NCBI RefSeq assembly: GCF_003052265.1
Contig: NZ_QANS01000001.1
Coordinates: 706,169-770,168, forward strand
Direction: 5' to 3'
DNA: 64,000 bases
Source: Stenotrophobium rhamnosiphilum
GTDB lineage: Bacteria; Pseudomonadota; Gammaproteobacteria; Nevskiales; Nevskiaceae
In this document: positions 51,708-61,192 of the stretch, piece by piece
Layout: the number at the start of each line of letters is the position of its first letter
Position numbering within the stretch: the stretch's first letter is position 1
The notes under the pieces: generated by a model
The model's database searches: none
What the model was told of the DNA's origin: nothing
What the model saw: only the letters and a program-made list of their open reading frames with translations
Translations under genes and position numbers: made by a program

Positions 51708-52754
51708 ATGGATTCCCCAACTTTCCCAATTAAGCCCATGAACAGCGTTGCCCCCGTGGTTTGGAGCAGCGTGGATGGGGTTGTGGTCGATCGTTTGGGT
51801 CGCCGGAAACGCAAGTTGCGGGTGTCGCTGACCGATCGCTGCAATCTGCGTTGTCCTTATTGCATGCCGGACCAGCCGCAGTGGCTGCCCAAAGATCAGA
51901 TCCTGCGGCAAGAAGAGTTGATGCGTCTGCTCAAGCTCTTTGTGGGTCGGCTCGGCATTCAGGAGTTGCGACTGACCGGCGGCGAACCGCTGCTGCGTAA
52001 AGATCTCAATCAGATTGTTGAGCAATGTCAGAGTTTGCGTGCTCAAGGTTTAGAGCGCGTCTCGCTCACCAGCAACGGCATCTTGCTCGCCGCACGCGCC
52101 AAGACCTTATTAAGTGCGGGGCTGGATGATGTAAATGTCAGTCTCGATGCGATAGACGAAACCGTATTCGCACGCATGTCAGGTGGTCACGGCAGCGCCG
52201 CAGAAGTCACCGCAGGCATTCTTGCTGCGCGAGACGCAGGCCTGCCGGTCAAGATCAACACTGTGATCATGCGCGGTTATAACGAAAGCGAAATCCTGCC
52301 GCTCGTACGTTGGGCGCGTTCACAACAAGTGCCGTTGCGTTTCATCGAGTTCATGCCGCTGGATGGCAGCGGCGCGTGGTCTGCAGAACGTGTAGTGCCT
52401 GAGTCCGAAATGCTCGCGCCATTGCGTGATGAGTTTGCGCTTGAGGCGATGCCCGCTACTGATGATCCCGCGCGCTATTACCGCGTGGGTGGTGATTACA
52501 AGTTGGGCGTGATCTCCACGATTTCAAAACCGTTTTGTCAGCGCTGCGACCGTTTGCGTCTCACAGCAACTGGCGAACTCTATTCTTGCTTGTTCTCTGC
52601 CACAGGCCGCGATTTGCGCGCGCCGCTACGCAACGGTGCAGATGACGAAGCATTGCTCAACGCAATACGTGGACATGTTTGGTTTAAGGAAGAAGGTTAT
52701 GCGGCGACTGGATATGTTGAGCGTCCGATTAGCATGCATGCACTCGGGGGCTGA
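51708..52754 (+). CDS. moaA: GTP 3',8-cyclase
   Basis: Radical SAM enzyme of 348 residues with CNLRCPYC as the first cluster, a second set of cysteines (FCQRCDRLRL, SCLFS) and the C-terminal GG tail needed for activity. It starts molybdopterin synthesis from GTP. ATG 51708 is chosen; ATG 51738 is a shorter alternative. First gene of the moa run that supplies cofactor for NasA. Confidence 0.95.
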   Translation: MDSPTFPIKPMNSVAPVVWSSVDGVVVDRLGRRKRKLRVSLTDRCNLRCPYCMPDQPQWLPKDQILRQEELMRLLKLFVGRLGIQELRLTGGEPLLRKDLNQIVEQCQSLRAQGLERVSLTSNGILLAARAKTLLSAGLDDVNVSLDAIDETVFARMSGGHGSAAEVTAGILAARDAGLPVKINTVIMRGYNESEILPLVRWARSQQVPLRFIEFMPLDGSGAWSAERVVPESEMLAPLRDEFALEAMPATDDPARYYRVGGDYKLGVISTISKPFCQRCDRLRLTATGELYSCLFSATGRDLRAPLRNGADDEALLNAIRGHVWFKEEGYAATGYVERPISMHALGG

Positions 52755-52757
52755 TCT

Positions 52758-53003
52758 GTGCAGGTAACAGTTGAATTGAATGGTGTGCTGTGCCGTCTCG
52801 CCGGTGTGCAAAGTCTGACGGTGGATTTGAAAGATTTTGCGACTGTTGCTGATGCCATGGCTGCAGTAGAAGAGCGCATTCCCAATGCAGCTGATCGCCT
52901 TGAAGTGACTGCAATTGCTATCGGTGATTCCTTGGTTCATCGGAATACATCGTTGATGGGTGATGAAGTGCTCGTCTTGATCCCACCTGTGAGCGGAGGC
53001 TGA
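52758..53003 (+). CDS. moaD: molybdopterin synthase sulfur carrier subunit
   Basis: An 81-residue ubiquitin-like protein ending in VSGG, the GG tail that carries thiocarboxylate sulfur to MoaE. GTG start, 3 bp after moaA. Confidence 0.94.
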   Translation: MQVTVELNGVLCRLAGVQSLTVDLKDFATVADAMAAVEERIPNAADRLEVTAIAIGDSLVHRNTSLMGDEVLVLIPPVSGG

Positions 53004-53004
53004 A

Positions 53005-53430
53005 ATGAATCGCCTCACTGATCAAACCCTCGATATCGAATCACTCATCGCCCAAACCGATGATCCGGATTGCGGTGCGCTTGTCGTGTTCGGTGGCGCT
53101 GTGCGTCTTGATGATGGAGTCAAAGCCATCGACTACACCGCTTACGCGCCTCTTGCTGAGAAAGCTTTAGCTGAGATTGAGCAAGAAACGCTGCAACGTT
53201 TCGATATTCGCCATTGCCGTCTCGTGCATCGCACCGGCTTGCTCAAGCTTGGTGAGTTGTCTGTTGTCGTTGTCGTGCGCGGTGGTCATCGTGGCCCAAC
53301 GTTTGAAGCTGCGCGCTGGGCGATTGATACGCTGAAGCAGCGCGTACCAGTGTGGAAGGAAGAGTATTATCTTGATGGCCGCAGCACGTTTGTCGAAGGC
53401 CAACACATCCAAGAGAAATCAGAAAACTAA
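53005..53430 (+). CDS. moaE: molybdopterin synthase catalytic subunit
   Basis: A 141-residue MoaE. It shows GALVVFGGAVR, LVHRTGLLKLGE and the RGGHRGPTFEA and PVWKEEYY motifs with catalytic lysines. It adds two sulfurs to precursor Z with MoaD. Follows moaD by 1 bp. Confidence 0.95.
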   Translation: MNRLTDQTLDIESLIAQTDDPDCGALVVFGGAVRLDDGVKAIDYTAYAPLAEKALAEIEQETLQRFDIRHCRLVHRTGLLKLGELSVVVVVRGGHRGPTFEAARWAIDTLKQRVPVWKEEYYLDGRSTFVEGQHIQEKSEN

Positions 53431-53431
53431 A

Positions 53432-53947
53432 ATGACTAAAGAATTTCTACCGCTGTCGATTAGTGTGCTGACGATCTCGGATACGCGCACGCTGGAAAAC
53501 GACACCGCAGGCGATGCGTTGATTAGTCGCCTGACGCAGGCCGGCCACAAACTCGCAGAGCGTGCGATTACGCCAGATAGCATTTACCGCATTCGTGCTG
53601 TGGTTTCGAACTGGTTGGTAGATGATAAAACGCAGGTGATTCTCACCACCGGTGGCACTGGCGTGACGGGGCGTGACGGCACTCCAGAAGCGATTACGCC
53701 GCTGCTCGATAAAGAGCTGGTTGGATTTGGTGAACTGTTCCGCGCGATCAGCTATCAACGTATTGGCAGCTCATCAATGCAATCGCGTTGCCTTGCGGGT
53801 GTCGCTAACGGCAAATACATTTTCTGCGTGCCGGGCAGTGTGGATGCTTGTGAAACCGCTTGGGATCACTTGCTGCTGACGCAGTTGGATGCGCGCACGA
53901 TGCCGTGCAATTTCGCGAAGTTGGTTCCGCGGCTTACTGAGCGCTAG
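53432..53947 (+). CDS. moaB: MoaB/Mog molybdenum cofactor protein
   Basis: A 171-residue MogA/MoaB-fold protein with LTTGGTGVTGRDGTPEA and PGSVDACETAW. It adenylylates molybdopterin before metal insertion or plays a related role. ATG 53432 starts 1 bp after the moaE stop. moaC and moeA are not in the window. Confidence 0.92.
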   Translation: MTKEFLPLSISVLTISDTRTLENDTAGDALISRLTQAGHKLAERAITPDSIYRIRAVVSNWLVDDKTQVILTTGGTGVTGRDGTPEAITPLLDKELVGFGELFRAISYQRIGSSSMQSRCLAGVANGKYIFCVPGSVDACETAWDHLLLTQLDARTMPCNFAKLVPRLTER

Positions 53948-53993
53948 ATCGGGCTCTTTTGGGTTACTGCCTGCGCTTCTTTGATGTGGCGTC

Positions 53994-54250
53994 TTTCGCG
54001 CTGTGGCGCGAGTGACTTTTCTTTGCGTGCCCAAAGAAAAGTAACCAAAAGAAAGGGCACCCTGCGACTACGCCGGAACAAAAGACGTTCCGGTTCCCTG
54101 CGCTTCTCGCACTGATCGGGGTGCATGACAGGCCATCCATGGCCAGGCATGCACGCTCGGCTCCTGCCTCGCCCGACGCAAAGCGTCGGCAATAACCGAT
54201 CAGTGCTGTGATGCTCGGCGTTGTCGAAGGGAACCCGGCACAGCAAAGCC
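53994..54250 (+). repeat. dispersed repeat, left copy
   Basis: Begins TTTCGCGCTGTGGCGCGAGT, then a CTTTGC/GCAAAG-type block, CACCCTGCG, and further blocks ending near GATGCTCGGCG and GTCGAAGGG. The same order appears inverted at 54403-54652. Open frames inside it encode the familiar VPFLLVTFLWARKEKS-type dubious peptides annotated in many proteobacteria. Confidence 0.75.
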
Positions 54251-54402
54251 ACTTCTACATCGCATCAGCTAGCGAGCGAATGAGCCGTGATGCAGTGATT
54301 GATGTGATCAAAAGTGCCGCCAACACTTTTACTCTTCTAAAGAATCGCTCAGGCCATTGAGGAGACTCTCTCCTCATTAACAGCAAGAGTCGCTTTGTTT
54401 TT
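54251..54402. other. gene-free spacer between inverted repeats
   Basis: No supported gene. It separates the two inverted copies; nothing else recognisable. Confidence 0.5.
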
Positions 54403-54652
54403 GATGTCGGGCCCCTTCGGCAGCGCCGAGCATCGCAGTCTTGGCCGGTAATAGCCGCGCGAATAGCGCGGGCGAAGGCAGGATGCCGAAGCGTGCGTGT
54501 CTGGACAGGGATGTCCTGTCACGCACCCCGGCCAAGACGAGAAGCACAGGGAATCGGAACGTCTTTTTGTTCCGACGCGTACGCAGGGTGTGTTTTCTTT
54601 GGTTACTTTCTTTGCACAAGCAAAGAAAGTAACTCGCGCCACAGCGCGAAAT
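54403..54652 (-). repeat. dispersed repeat, right copy (inverted)
   Basis: Leftward it starts ATTTCGCGCTGTGGCGCGAG and repeats the same blocks as the left copy with many substitutions and small indels. Together they make a 660-bp inverted-repeat structure between moaB and mobA. Confidence 0.75.
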
Positions 54653-54701
54653 AAGCCATCTCAATCAGAACAGGCAGCAGCCTCGCGAAGCGCGTTTAAG
54701 C

Positions 54702-55319
54702 CTAAGCTTCAGCGCTAAGCAACACCTCAAGCCGCACCCGCTCCTCCGGCGTATTCACACTCCAATACTCTCGCGGCCACTCGTCATAACTAACCGATGC
54801 CGCATTGTGCTGCCGCAGCCATCGAATAACGCTGCGCTCTCCATCAGCAAGTTGCTGCCTTAAATTGTCGCGCAGGTCTCGTGAGACCAAACAGCAGACC
54901 GGCATCGGCCCGTCGCTGGTGCACACGAATGCAGCAGATGCCCCATTTTCTCTCACGGCTGCGCACAATCTCAGCGCAAGATCGTCGGGTAGTCGTGCTG
55001 CATCAACGGGCACAAAAAGCACCCAATCGGTGCGTGCCACATCAAGCGCTGCACTGATTCCGGCGAGGGGGCCGGCGAAATCTGAGACCAAATCGGCGAC
55101 AACAGGCCAGCCAAATTGGGCGTATTCGTCGATGCCGCGATTGGCATTAATCAGACCGGTATTTACCTGCGTTTGCAGGCGATCCAGCACGCGTTGAATC
55201 AGGGGCGCGCCTGCGATCTCAAGCCAGCCCTTATCAACGCCACCCAAACGCGTGCCCATACCGCCCGCGAGAACGCAGCCGGTGAGGGTGAAATCAGGCA
55301 CTGAGTTGGTGCGCGTCAT
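54702..55319 (-). CDS. mobA: molybdenum cofactor guanylyltransferase
   Basis: A 205-residue nucleotidyltransferase with LAGGMGTRLGGVDKGW (nucleotide loop) and ADLVSDFAGPLAGI. It links GMP to Mo-molybdopterin to make the bis-MGD cofactor needed by NasA. ATG 55319 has CGGAA upstream. It is divergent from the nitrate transporter gene. Confidence 0.94.
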   Translation of the reverse strand: MTRTNSVPDFTLTGCVLAGGMGTRLGGVDKGWLEIAGAPLIQRVLDRLQTQVNTGLINANRGIDEYAQFGWPVVADLVSDFAGPLAGISAALDVARTDWVLFVPVDAARLPDDLALRLCAAVRENGASAAFVCTSDGPMPVCCLVSRDLRDNLRQQLADGERSVIRWLRQHNAASVSYDEWPREYWSVNTPEERVRLEVLLSAEA

Positions 55320-55406
55320 GAAATTCCGTTCAGCAGAACCAGCTTGGTGCGCTGGCACGTGCGTTGCCTATAAAGGTGCAGTCCTTTTGATGGCTGGAGT
55401 GTAAAC

Positions 55407-56774
55407 GTGAAATTGATGCACAAGGCGACTCGCATCGACCTTTTTAGTTTCGGCACGCCGCAAATGCGCGCGTTTCACCTGACGTGGATGGCATTTTTCG
55501 TCTGCTTCTTTGGCTGGTTTGCCTGCGCACCGCTGATGCCGGTGATCAAAGGTGAATTTGGTTTAACCAAGGATCAGATCGCCAACATCAATATTGCCGC
55601 AGTCGCGGTGACGATTCTGGTGCGTTTGATCATTGGCCCCATGTGCGACCGTTTCGGGCCGCGTAAGGCTTACACCGGTTTGTTGTTGCTGGGCGCGTTG
55701 CCAGTGATCGGCGTGGCGTTCTCGCAGAGCTATGAAGCGTTCTTGTTCTTCCGTTTAGCGATTGGTGCCATCGGTGCCAGCTTCGTTATCACGCAGTTCC
55801 ACACCTCGGTGATGTTTGCACCGAACGTGGTCGGCACTGCTAACGCAACCGCCGCAGGCTGGGGAAATCTCGGTGGTGGCATGGCACAAACGCTGATGCC
55901 GTTGATCCTCGCTGCGATCGTGTTGATGGGCGTTGAGCAGTCGCTGGGCTGGCGCATCGCGCTGGTTGTGCCGGGCGTGCTGATGGTGATCATGTCTTTC
56001 TTCTACTGGCGCTATACACAGGATTGCCCAGAAGGCAATTACACAGAGTTGCGTGCTAGTGGTGAGCTCGTTTCCTCAGGCAAGCGCGAGGGCCTGCAGA
56101 GCTTCAAGCTCGCAGCCTCTAACTATCGCGTCTGGTTGTTGTTCCTGACTTATGGTGCTTGCTTCGGTGTGGAGATCTTCATTCACAACATGGCGGCGCT
56201 TTATTACGTCGATAAATTTGGACTTTCGCTGAAGGCAGCAGGCTTTGCGGCTGGTAGCTTTGGTTTGCTCGCACTGTTTGCGCGTGCCATGGGTGGCTTG
56301 TTCTCCGATCGCGTGGCGCAGAAGCGTGGCCTCAATGGTCGTACCGCACTTTTGTTCGCACTCATCGTTGGCGAAGGCGTCGGCCTACTGTGCTTCTCGC
56401 TGATGGATAGCGCTGCGCTCGCAGTTGTCGCGATGCTGGTGTTCGGTCTGTTTACCCACATGGCCTGCGGCGCAACTTATGCATTGGTGCCATTCATTGA
56501 TCGCAAAGCGCTGGGCGGCGTAGCCGGCATCATCGGTGCGGGCGGCAACGTCGGCGCAGTGGCAGCTGGTTTCTTGATGAAAGGCACGGCCACCGCTCAG
56601 GAATGTCTATTTATCCTCAGCATCTTTGTTATCTCGACCGCGGTGTGTGCACTGTTGGTGCGCTTTTCGGCCGAGGCTCACAGCAATGAGCGCAAGGCTT
56701 TCGAGGATGCGCAGGCGCAGCGCGAGGCAGAAGCCGGAAAGCAGGGTCTGCCCGGCGAAGCTGTCGCCGCTTAA
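55407..56774 (+). CDS. nitrate/nitrite MFS transporter (NarK/NasA type)
   Basis: A 455-residue transporter with 12 predicted helices. The nitrate signature GWGNLGGGMAQ and the conserved early motif FGWFACAPLMPV mark the NNP family. It imports nitrate for assimilation. GTG 55407 with GGAG seven bases upstream is preferred to ATG 55416. A strong terminator follows, so nirB uses its own promoter. Confidence 0.93.
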   Translation: MKLMHKATRIDLFSFGTPQMRAFHLTWMAFFVCFFGWFACAPLMPVIKGEFGLTKDQIANINIAAVAVTILVRLIIGPMCDRFGPRKAYTGLLLLGALPVIGVAFSQSYEAFLFFRLAIGAIGASFVITQFHTSVMFAPNVVGTANATAAGWGNLGGGMAQTLMPLILAAIVLMGVEQSLGWRIALVVPGVLMVIMSFFYWRYTQDCPEGNYTELRASGELVSSGKREGLQSFKLAASNYRVWLLFLTYGACFGVEIFIHNMAALYYVDKFGLSLKAAGFAAGSFGLLALFARAMGGLFSDRVAQKRGLNGRTALLFALIVGEGVGLLCFSLMDSAALAVVAMLVFGLFTHMACGATYALVPFIDRKALGGVAGIIGAGGNVGAVAAGFLMKGTATAQECLFILSIFVISTAVCALLVRFSAEAHSNERKAFEDAQAQREAEAGKQGLPGEAVAA

Positions 56775-56789
56775 GTCAGTCAAATCAGG

Positions 56790-56819
56790 GCGGCCCGGCA
56801 CTGTCGGGCCGCTTTTTTT
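56790..56819 (+). terminator. intrinsic terminator
   Basis: GCGGCCCG and CGGGCCGC stem followed by T7; ends the transporter transcript. Confidence 0.88.
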
Positions 56820-56890
56820 ATGCCCTCAGAAAAGGCACGCCCCGTTTGAGGGCAAATATTCACTCCAAAAGTGGTATTTGATGCACGAAG

Positions 56891-56907
56891 TTGGCACGTC
56901 GCTTGCT
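56891..56907 (+). promoter_or_regulatory. sigma-54 promoter (-24/-12) of nirB
   Basis: TTGGCACGTCGCTTGCT is a near-perfect match to the RpoN consensus (TGGCACG-N4-TTGCW), with GG and GC exactly 12 bp apart. It lies 43 bp before the nirB start. It predicts activation by an enhancer-binding protein such as NtrC under nitrogen limitation. No clear palindromic NtrC site was found upstream. Confidence 0.85.
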
Positions 56908-56949
56908 CCTAAGTACTTGTAAGCAGTTATCAGCAAGACAGCGAGGGGC

Positions 56950-59499
56950 ATGAACGTGAAGCAGCGCATTGTTGTGGTCGGCAACGGCATGGTCGGACAC
57001 AAGTTTCTGGAGCGCGTCGCCAGCAGCGGCGTCGATGTTGAATTGACGGTGTTGTGTGAAGAGCCGCGCCCAGCTTATGACCGTGTCCATCTCTCAGAAT
57101 TCTTTGCAGGCAAAACCGCCGCAGAGTTGTCATTGGTTGCCGAAGGTTTCTTTGAGGGCAACGGCATTGCCTTGCACCTCAACGACAAAGCTGTTGCGAT
57201 TGATCGCGAACAAAAAATGGTGCGCAGCTCGCAGGGCCGCGACATTGCGTACGACAAGCTCGTGCTCGCTACGGGTTCTTATCCATTTGTTCCACCACTG
57301 CCGGGCAAGGATCGTCCGGGATGCTTGGTGTATCGCACCATCGAAGATTTGGAAGCGATCACAGCCAGCGGTAAGGAAGGCAAAGTGGGCGTCGTTGTCG
57401 GTGGCGGTTTGCTTGGCCTTGAAGCCGCTAAAGCGCTGAAGGATTTGGGTCTGGAAACTCACGTTGTCGAATTTGCGCCACGCTTGATGGCGGTGCAGGT
57501 TGATGATGGCGGTGGCCGCATCCTTCGCAAGAAGATTGAAGAAATCGGCGTGCGCGTGCACACCGGTAAGAACACCTTGGAAATTGTTGACGGTGAAAAG
57601 CACCGCCACAAGATGAAATTTGCGGACGGCAGCGAATTGGAAACTGACGTCATTCTGTTCTCTGCAGGCATTCGTCCACGCGATGAACTCGCAAAGCTCA
57701 GTGGCCTGAAGATGGGTGAGCGTGGCGGCATCGCGATCAATGATCAGTGCCAGACCAGCGATCCGGACGTTTACGCCATCGGCGAATGCGCACTGTGGGG
57801 CGGAAAAATATTTGGTCTCGTCGCACCTGGTTATCAGATGGCGATGACGGCGGCTGATCACGCACTTGGCAAGGGCGGCGACGCCTTCATGGGTGCTGAC
57901 ATGTCGACCAAGCTCAAGCTGCTTGGTGTCGACGTTGCCTCGATCGGCGATGCACACGGTGCGACTTCAACATCACGCGTCTACGCTTTCACTGATGAAG
58001 TGAAACAGGTTTACAAGAAACTGGTTGTCACTGATGACAACAAGTATTTGCTCGGCGCAGTGATGGTGGGCGAGGCCGAAGAGTACGGCACGCTCTTGCA
58101 GATGATGCTCAACCAGATCGAACTGCCACAGCACCCAGAAGATTTGATTCTGCCGCAGCGTGAAGGCGGCGCGAAGTCCAGTGGTCTCGGCGTAGCAGCA
58201 CTGCCGATGAGTGCGCAGATTTGTTCATGCAACAACGTCAGCAAAGGTGCGATCTGCGAAGCGGTCGACTCCGGTTGCGTCACGCTGGGCGATCTCAAGA
58301 AGAAAACCAAGGCTGCAACGTCGTGCGGTGGTTGCAGCAGCTTGCTCAACCAAATCATGAAACATGAATTGGCAAGTCGCGGCGTTGCGGTGAACAACCA
58401 TGTCTGCGAGCACTTTGCGTATTCGCGCCAAGAGCTGTATCACCTTGTGCGCGTCGGCAAGATCCACAGCTTTGATGATCTTCTTGCTAAGCACGGTAAG
58501 GGTTTGGGCTGCGATGTCTGTAAGCCGACTGTGTCTAACATCCTCGCATCGTGCTGGAACGAGCACATCCTCAAGCCGATGCATGCCAAGCTTCAGGACA
58601 GCAACGACTACTATCTCGCCAACATTCAGAAGGACGGCACTTACTCAGTCATCCCACGCATCCCGGGTGGTGAGATCACACCAGACAAACTGATCGTGAT
58701 TGGTGAAGTCGCAAAGAAATATGGTCTTTACACCAAGATCACCGGTGGTCAGCGTATCGACTTGCTCGGTGCGCAGATCCATCAGCTGCCGCTGATCTGG
58801 AATGAATTGATCGCAGCAGGTTTTGAATCGGGCCACGCTTACGGTAAGTCTGTGCGCACGGTGAAGTCCTGCGTCGGTAGTACCTGGTGCCGTTACGGCG
58901 TGCAGGATTCCACTACGCTGGCCATCGATATCGAAAACCGTTATCGCGGTTTGCGTTCGCCACACAAACTCAAGTTTGCTGTATCGGGCTGTACTCGCGA
59001 ATGCGCTGAAGCGCAGAGCAAGGATGTCGGCATCATCGCAACCGAGAAGGGTTGGAACCTTTATGTCAGCGGTAACGGCGGCATGAAGCCACGTCACGCT
59101 GACCTGCTCGCAGGTGATCTGGATACGGCAACGCTGATCAAGTACATCGATCGTTATCTGATGTTTTATGTCCGCACGGCAGATCGTTTGCAGCGCACCA
59201 GCGTCTGGCTCGACAACCTTGCCGGTGGTCTCGACTATCTGAAGAAAGTGGTGATCGAAGATTCACTCGGCATCGCTGCTGAGTTGGAAGCTGAGATGCA
59301 GCTGGTCGTGAACACTTACGAGTGCGAATGGAAGAAGGCAGTGGAAGATCCACAGACGCTGAAGCGCTTCCGTCACTTTGTGAACAGCGAGAAACTGGAT
59401 AACAACGTTTTGTTTGTCGAAGAGCGCGGCCAAATTCGTCCGGCCAGCCTTGATGAGCGCACGCATGCGCGTAAGCAGCGTTTGGGAGAAGCAGCATGA
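56950..59499 (+). CDS. nirB: nitrite reductase large subunit
   Basis: An 849-residue assimilatory nitrite reductase. Order: FAD/NAD reductase domain (VVVGNGMVGHKF at the start, VGGGLLGLEAAKAL), a BFD-like [2Fe-2S] domain (CSCNNVSKGAICEAV, CGGCSSLL), a sulfite reductase-like half, and the siroheme/4Fe-4S cysteines in CVGSTWC and SGCTREC. It reduces nitrite to ammonium with NAD(P)H. Driven by the sigma-54 promoter; overlaps the next gene (ATGA). Confidence 0.96.
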   Translation: MNVKQRIVVVGNGMVGHKFLERVASSGVDVELTVLCEEPRPAYDRVHLSEFFAGKTAAELSLVAEGFFEGNGIALHLNDKAVAIDREQKMVRSSQGRDIAYDKLVLATGSYPFVPPLPGKDRPGCLVYRTIEDLEAITASGKEGKVGVVVGGGLLGLEAAKALKDLGLETHVVEFAPRLMAVQVDDGGGRILRKKIEEIGVRVHTGKNTLEIVDGEKHRHKMKFADGSELETDVILFSAGIRPRDELAKLSGLKMGERGGIAINDQCQTSDPDVYAIGECALWGGKIFGLVAPGYQMAMTAADHALGKGGDAFMGADMSTKLKLLGVDVASIGDAHGATSTSRVYAFTDEVKQVYKKLVVTDDNKYLLGAVMVGEAEEYGTLLQMMLNQIELPQHPEDLILPQREGGAKSSGLGVAALPMSAQICSCNNVSKGAICEAVDSGCVTLGDLKKKTKAATSCGGCSSLLNQIMKHELASRGVAVNNHVCEHFAYSRQELYHLVRVGKIHSFDDLLAKHGKGLGCDVCKPTVSNILASCWNEHILKPMHAKLQDSNDYYLANIQKDGTYSVIPRIPGGEITPDKLIVIGEVAKKYGLYTKITGGQRIDLLGAQIHQLPLIWNELIAAGFESGHAYGKSVRTVKSCVGSTWCRYGVQDSTTLAIDIENRYRGLRSPHKLKFAVSGCTRECAEAQSKDVGIIATEKGWNLYVSGNGGMKPRHADLLAGDLDTATLIKYIDRYLMFYVRTADRLQRTSVWLDNLAGGLDYLKKVVIEDSLGIAAELEAEMQLVVNTYECEWKKAVEDPQTLKRFRHFVNSEKLDNNVLFVEERGQIRPASLDERTHARKQRLGEAA

Positions 59500-61085
59500 A
59501 CCAGAATCTGCCCAATCCTTTAGATCAAGTTGTCGACATCTGCGCGCTTGAAGACATCCTGCCGGATACCGGCGTCTGCGCTTGGCTTGATGAGCGTCAA
59601 GTTGCTGTGTTCCGTGTCGGTGATGGCGAAGATCTCTACGCCATCGGCAACTACGACGCGAATAGCGGCGCGAATGTTCTCGCACGTGGTTTGGTTGGCG
59701 ACTTAGGCGGGCGCGTCGTTGTCGCATCGCCAATCTATAAGCAGCACTACGATCTCAAGACGGGCGAGTGCATTGAAGATCCGATTGCCTCGGTGCGTGC
59801 GTATAAAGCGCATGTAGTCGACGGCCGCGTACGTGTCACCGTGCCGACCAGCAAAATCAACAGCAGTGGTCGCAAGGAACATCTGGTGGTGATCGGCAAC
59901 GGCATGGCGGCTATGCGTGTGGTTGAAGAACTGCTGCGCATCGCGCCAGAGCTTTACGACATCACCGTATTCGGTGCTGAGCCGCACGGTAACTACAACC
60001 GCATTCTGTTGTCGCCGGTGTTGTCGGGCGAAAAGCAGATTGAAGAAATCATGCTCAACACGCGCGAATGGTATGGCCGTCACGGCATCGCGCTGCACAC
60101 GTCTGATCCAGTGGTGCAGATCAATCGTCGCGAACGCACAGTGCGTGCGAAGAGCGGTTATGAAACCAAGTACGACCGCATTTTGCTTGCGACAGGCTCC
60201 AATCCTTTCATCATCCCGGTGCTGGGCAATGATCTGAAGGGTGTCGTCAGCTTCCGCGACCTGCACGACGTCGATGAAATGATCGATGCATCGAAAGAAG
60301 GTAAGTATGCCGTTGTGATTGGCGGTGGCTTGCTCGGGCTTGAAGCCGCTAATGGCCTGATGCGTCAGGGCATGAAAGTGACGGTTGTTCATCTGATGGA
60401 CAGCTTGATGGAGCGTCAGCTCGACAAGCACGCCGGTGCGATGCTCAAAGCGTCACTCGAAGCTCGCGGTCTCACCTTCATGATGGAAGCACAGACCGAA
60501 GAAATCCTCGGATACGATCATGTAATCGGCGTGCGCTTCAAAGACAACGATACCGTGATCCCGGCTGATCTGGTGGTGATGGCGGTCGGCATCAAACCGA
60601 ATATCGAACTGGCGCAAAGCTGCGGCCTGCGTTGCGGCCGTGGCGTGATTGTCGATGACACGCTGCAAACTTATGATCCACGCATCTACGCTGTCGGCGA
60701 ATGCGTTGAACACCGCAAGGCCACTTACGGCCTCGTCGCGCCGCTGTGGGAACAGGCAAATGTTTGCGCTACGCATCTCGCACAGATGGGCTTCGCTCAC
60801 TACAAAGGCTCAATCACTTCGACCAAGCTCAAGGTCACCGGCATTGATCTGTTCTCTGCTGGCGATTTCATGGGCGGCGAAGGCACAGAAGATTTGGTGA
60901 TGCGCGATCCCAAGCGCGGCGTTTACAAGCGTCTGGTGATCAAAGACAACCGCATCAAGGGCGCTGTGCTTTTCGGCGATGTTGCCGACGGCCCTTGGTA
61001 CTTCGAGCTGATGCAGAAAAATACGGACATCACGTCGATTCGTCAGAAACTGCTTTTTGGCCAAGCGTTCTGCGAACCTGCGTGA
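59496..61085 (+). CDS. NirD small subunit fused to FAD-dependent reductase
   Basis: A 529-residue fusion. Residues 1-105 match NirD, the Rieske-like small subunit of nitrite reductase (VDICALEDILPDTGVCAW onward; the cluster ligands are not evident, as is usual for NirD). From about 128 an NAD(P)/FAD oxidoreductase follows (VVIGNGMAAMRVVEEL, VIGGGLLGLEAANGL, VGECVEHR). The second half resembles the electron-transfer reductases that serve NasA. It links nitrite and nitrate reduction in one polypeptide, an inference from the fusion and from lying between nirB and nasA. Confidence 0.88.
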   Translation: MNQNLPNPLDQVVDICALEDILPDTGVCAWLDERQVAVFRVGDGEDLYAIGNYDANSGANVLARGLVGDLGGRVVVASPIYKQHYDLKTGECIEDPIASVRAYKAHVVDGRVRVTVPTSKINSSGRKEHLVVIGNGMAAMRVVEELLRIAPELYDITVFGAEPHGNYNRILLSPVLSGEKQIEEIMLNTREWYGRHGIALHTSDPVVQINRRERTVRAKSGYETKYDRILLATGSNPFIIPVLGNDLKGVVSFRDLHDVDEMIDASKEGKYAVVIGGGLLGLEAANGLMRQGMKVTVVHLMDSLMERQLDKHAGAMLKASLEARGLTFMMEAQTEEILGYDHVIGVRFKDNDTVIPADLVVMAVGIKPNIELAQSCGLRCGRGVIVDDTLQTYDPRIYAVGECVEHRKATYGLVAPLWEQANVCATHLAQMGFAHYKGSITSTKLKVTGIDLFSAGDFMGGEGTEDLVMRDPKRGVYKRLVIKDNRIKGAVLFGDVADGPWYFELMQKNTDITSIRQKLLFGQAFCEPA

Positions 61086-61092
61086 GAGAATT

Positions 61093-61148
61093 TGTAGGAG
61101 CGCCTCTTAGGCGCGATGGCTCTATCGCGCCTAAGAGGCGCTCCTACA
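61093..61148. repeat. GTAG-headed perfect palindrome (REPIN-like)
   Basis: Perfect 24-bp arms (TGTAGGAGCGCCTCTTAGGC and on) around an 8-nt loop. GTAG/CTAC ends as in RAYT-mobilised REP pairs. It sits 8 bp after the reductase stop and before nasA. Confidence 0.85.
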
Positions 61149-61192
61149 GTTCACCCGATCTCATCGAAACTTTAAATGAATAGTGTCTTTAC

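Noticed and set aside
53944..54664. Several open frames of 60-102 codons
   Set aside because: They lie wholly within the inverted dispersed repeats and encode the repeat-derived peptide seen in many genomes; no ribosome binding sites or domains.
56820..56890. NtrC enhancer sites upstream of the sigma-54 promoter
   Set aside because: CACT-AGTG and TGCAC fragments exist but no full palindrome fits the consensus.
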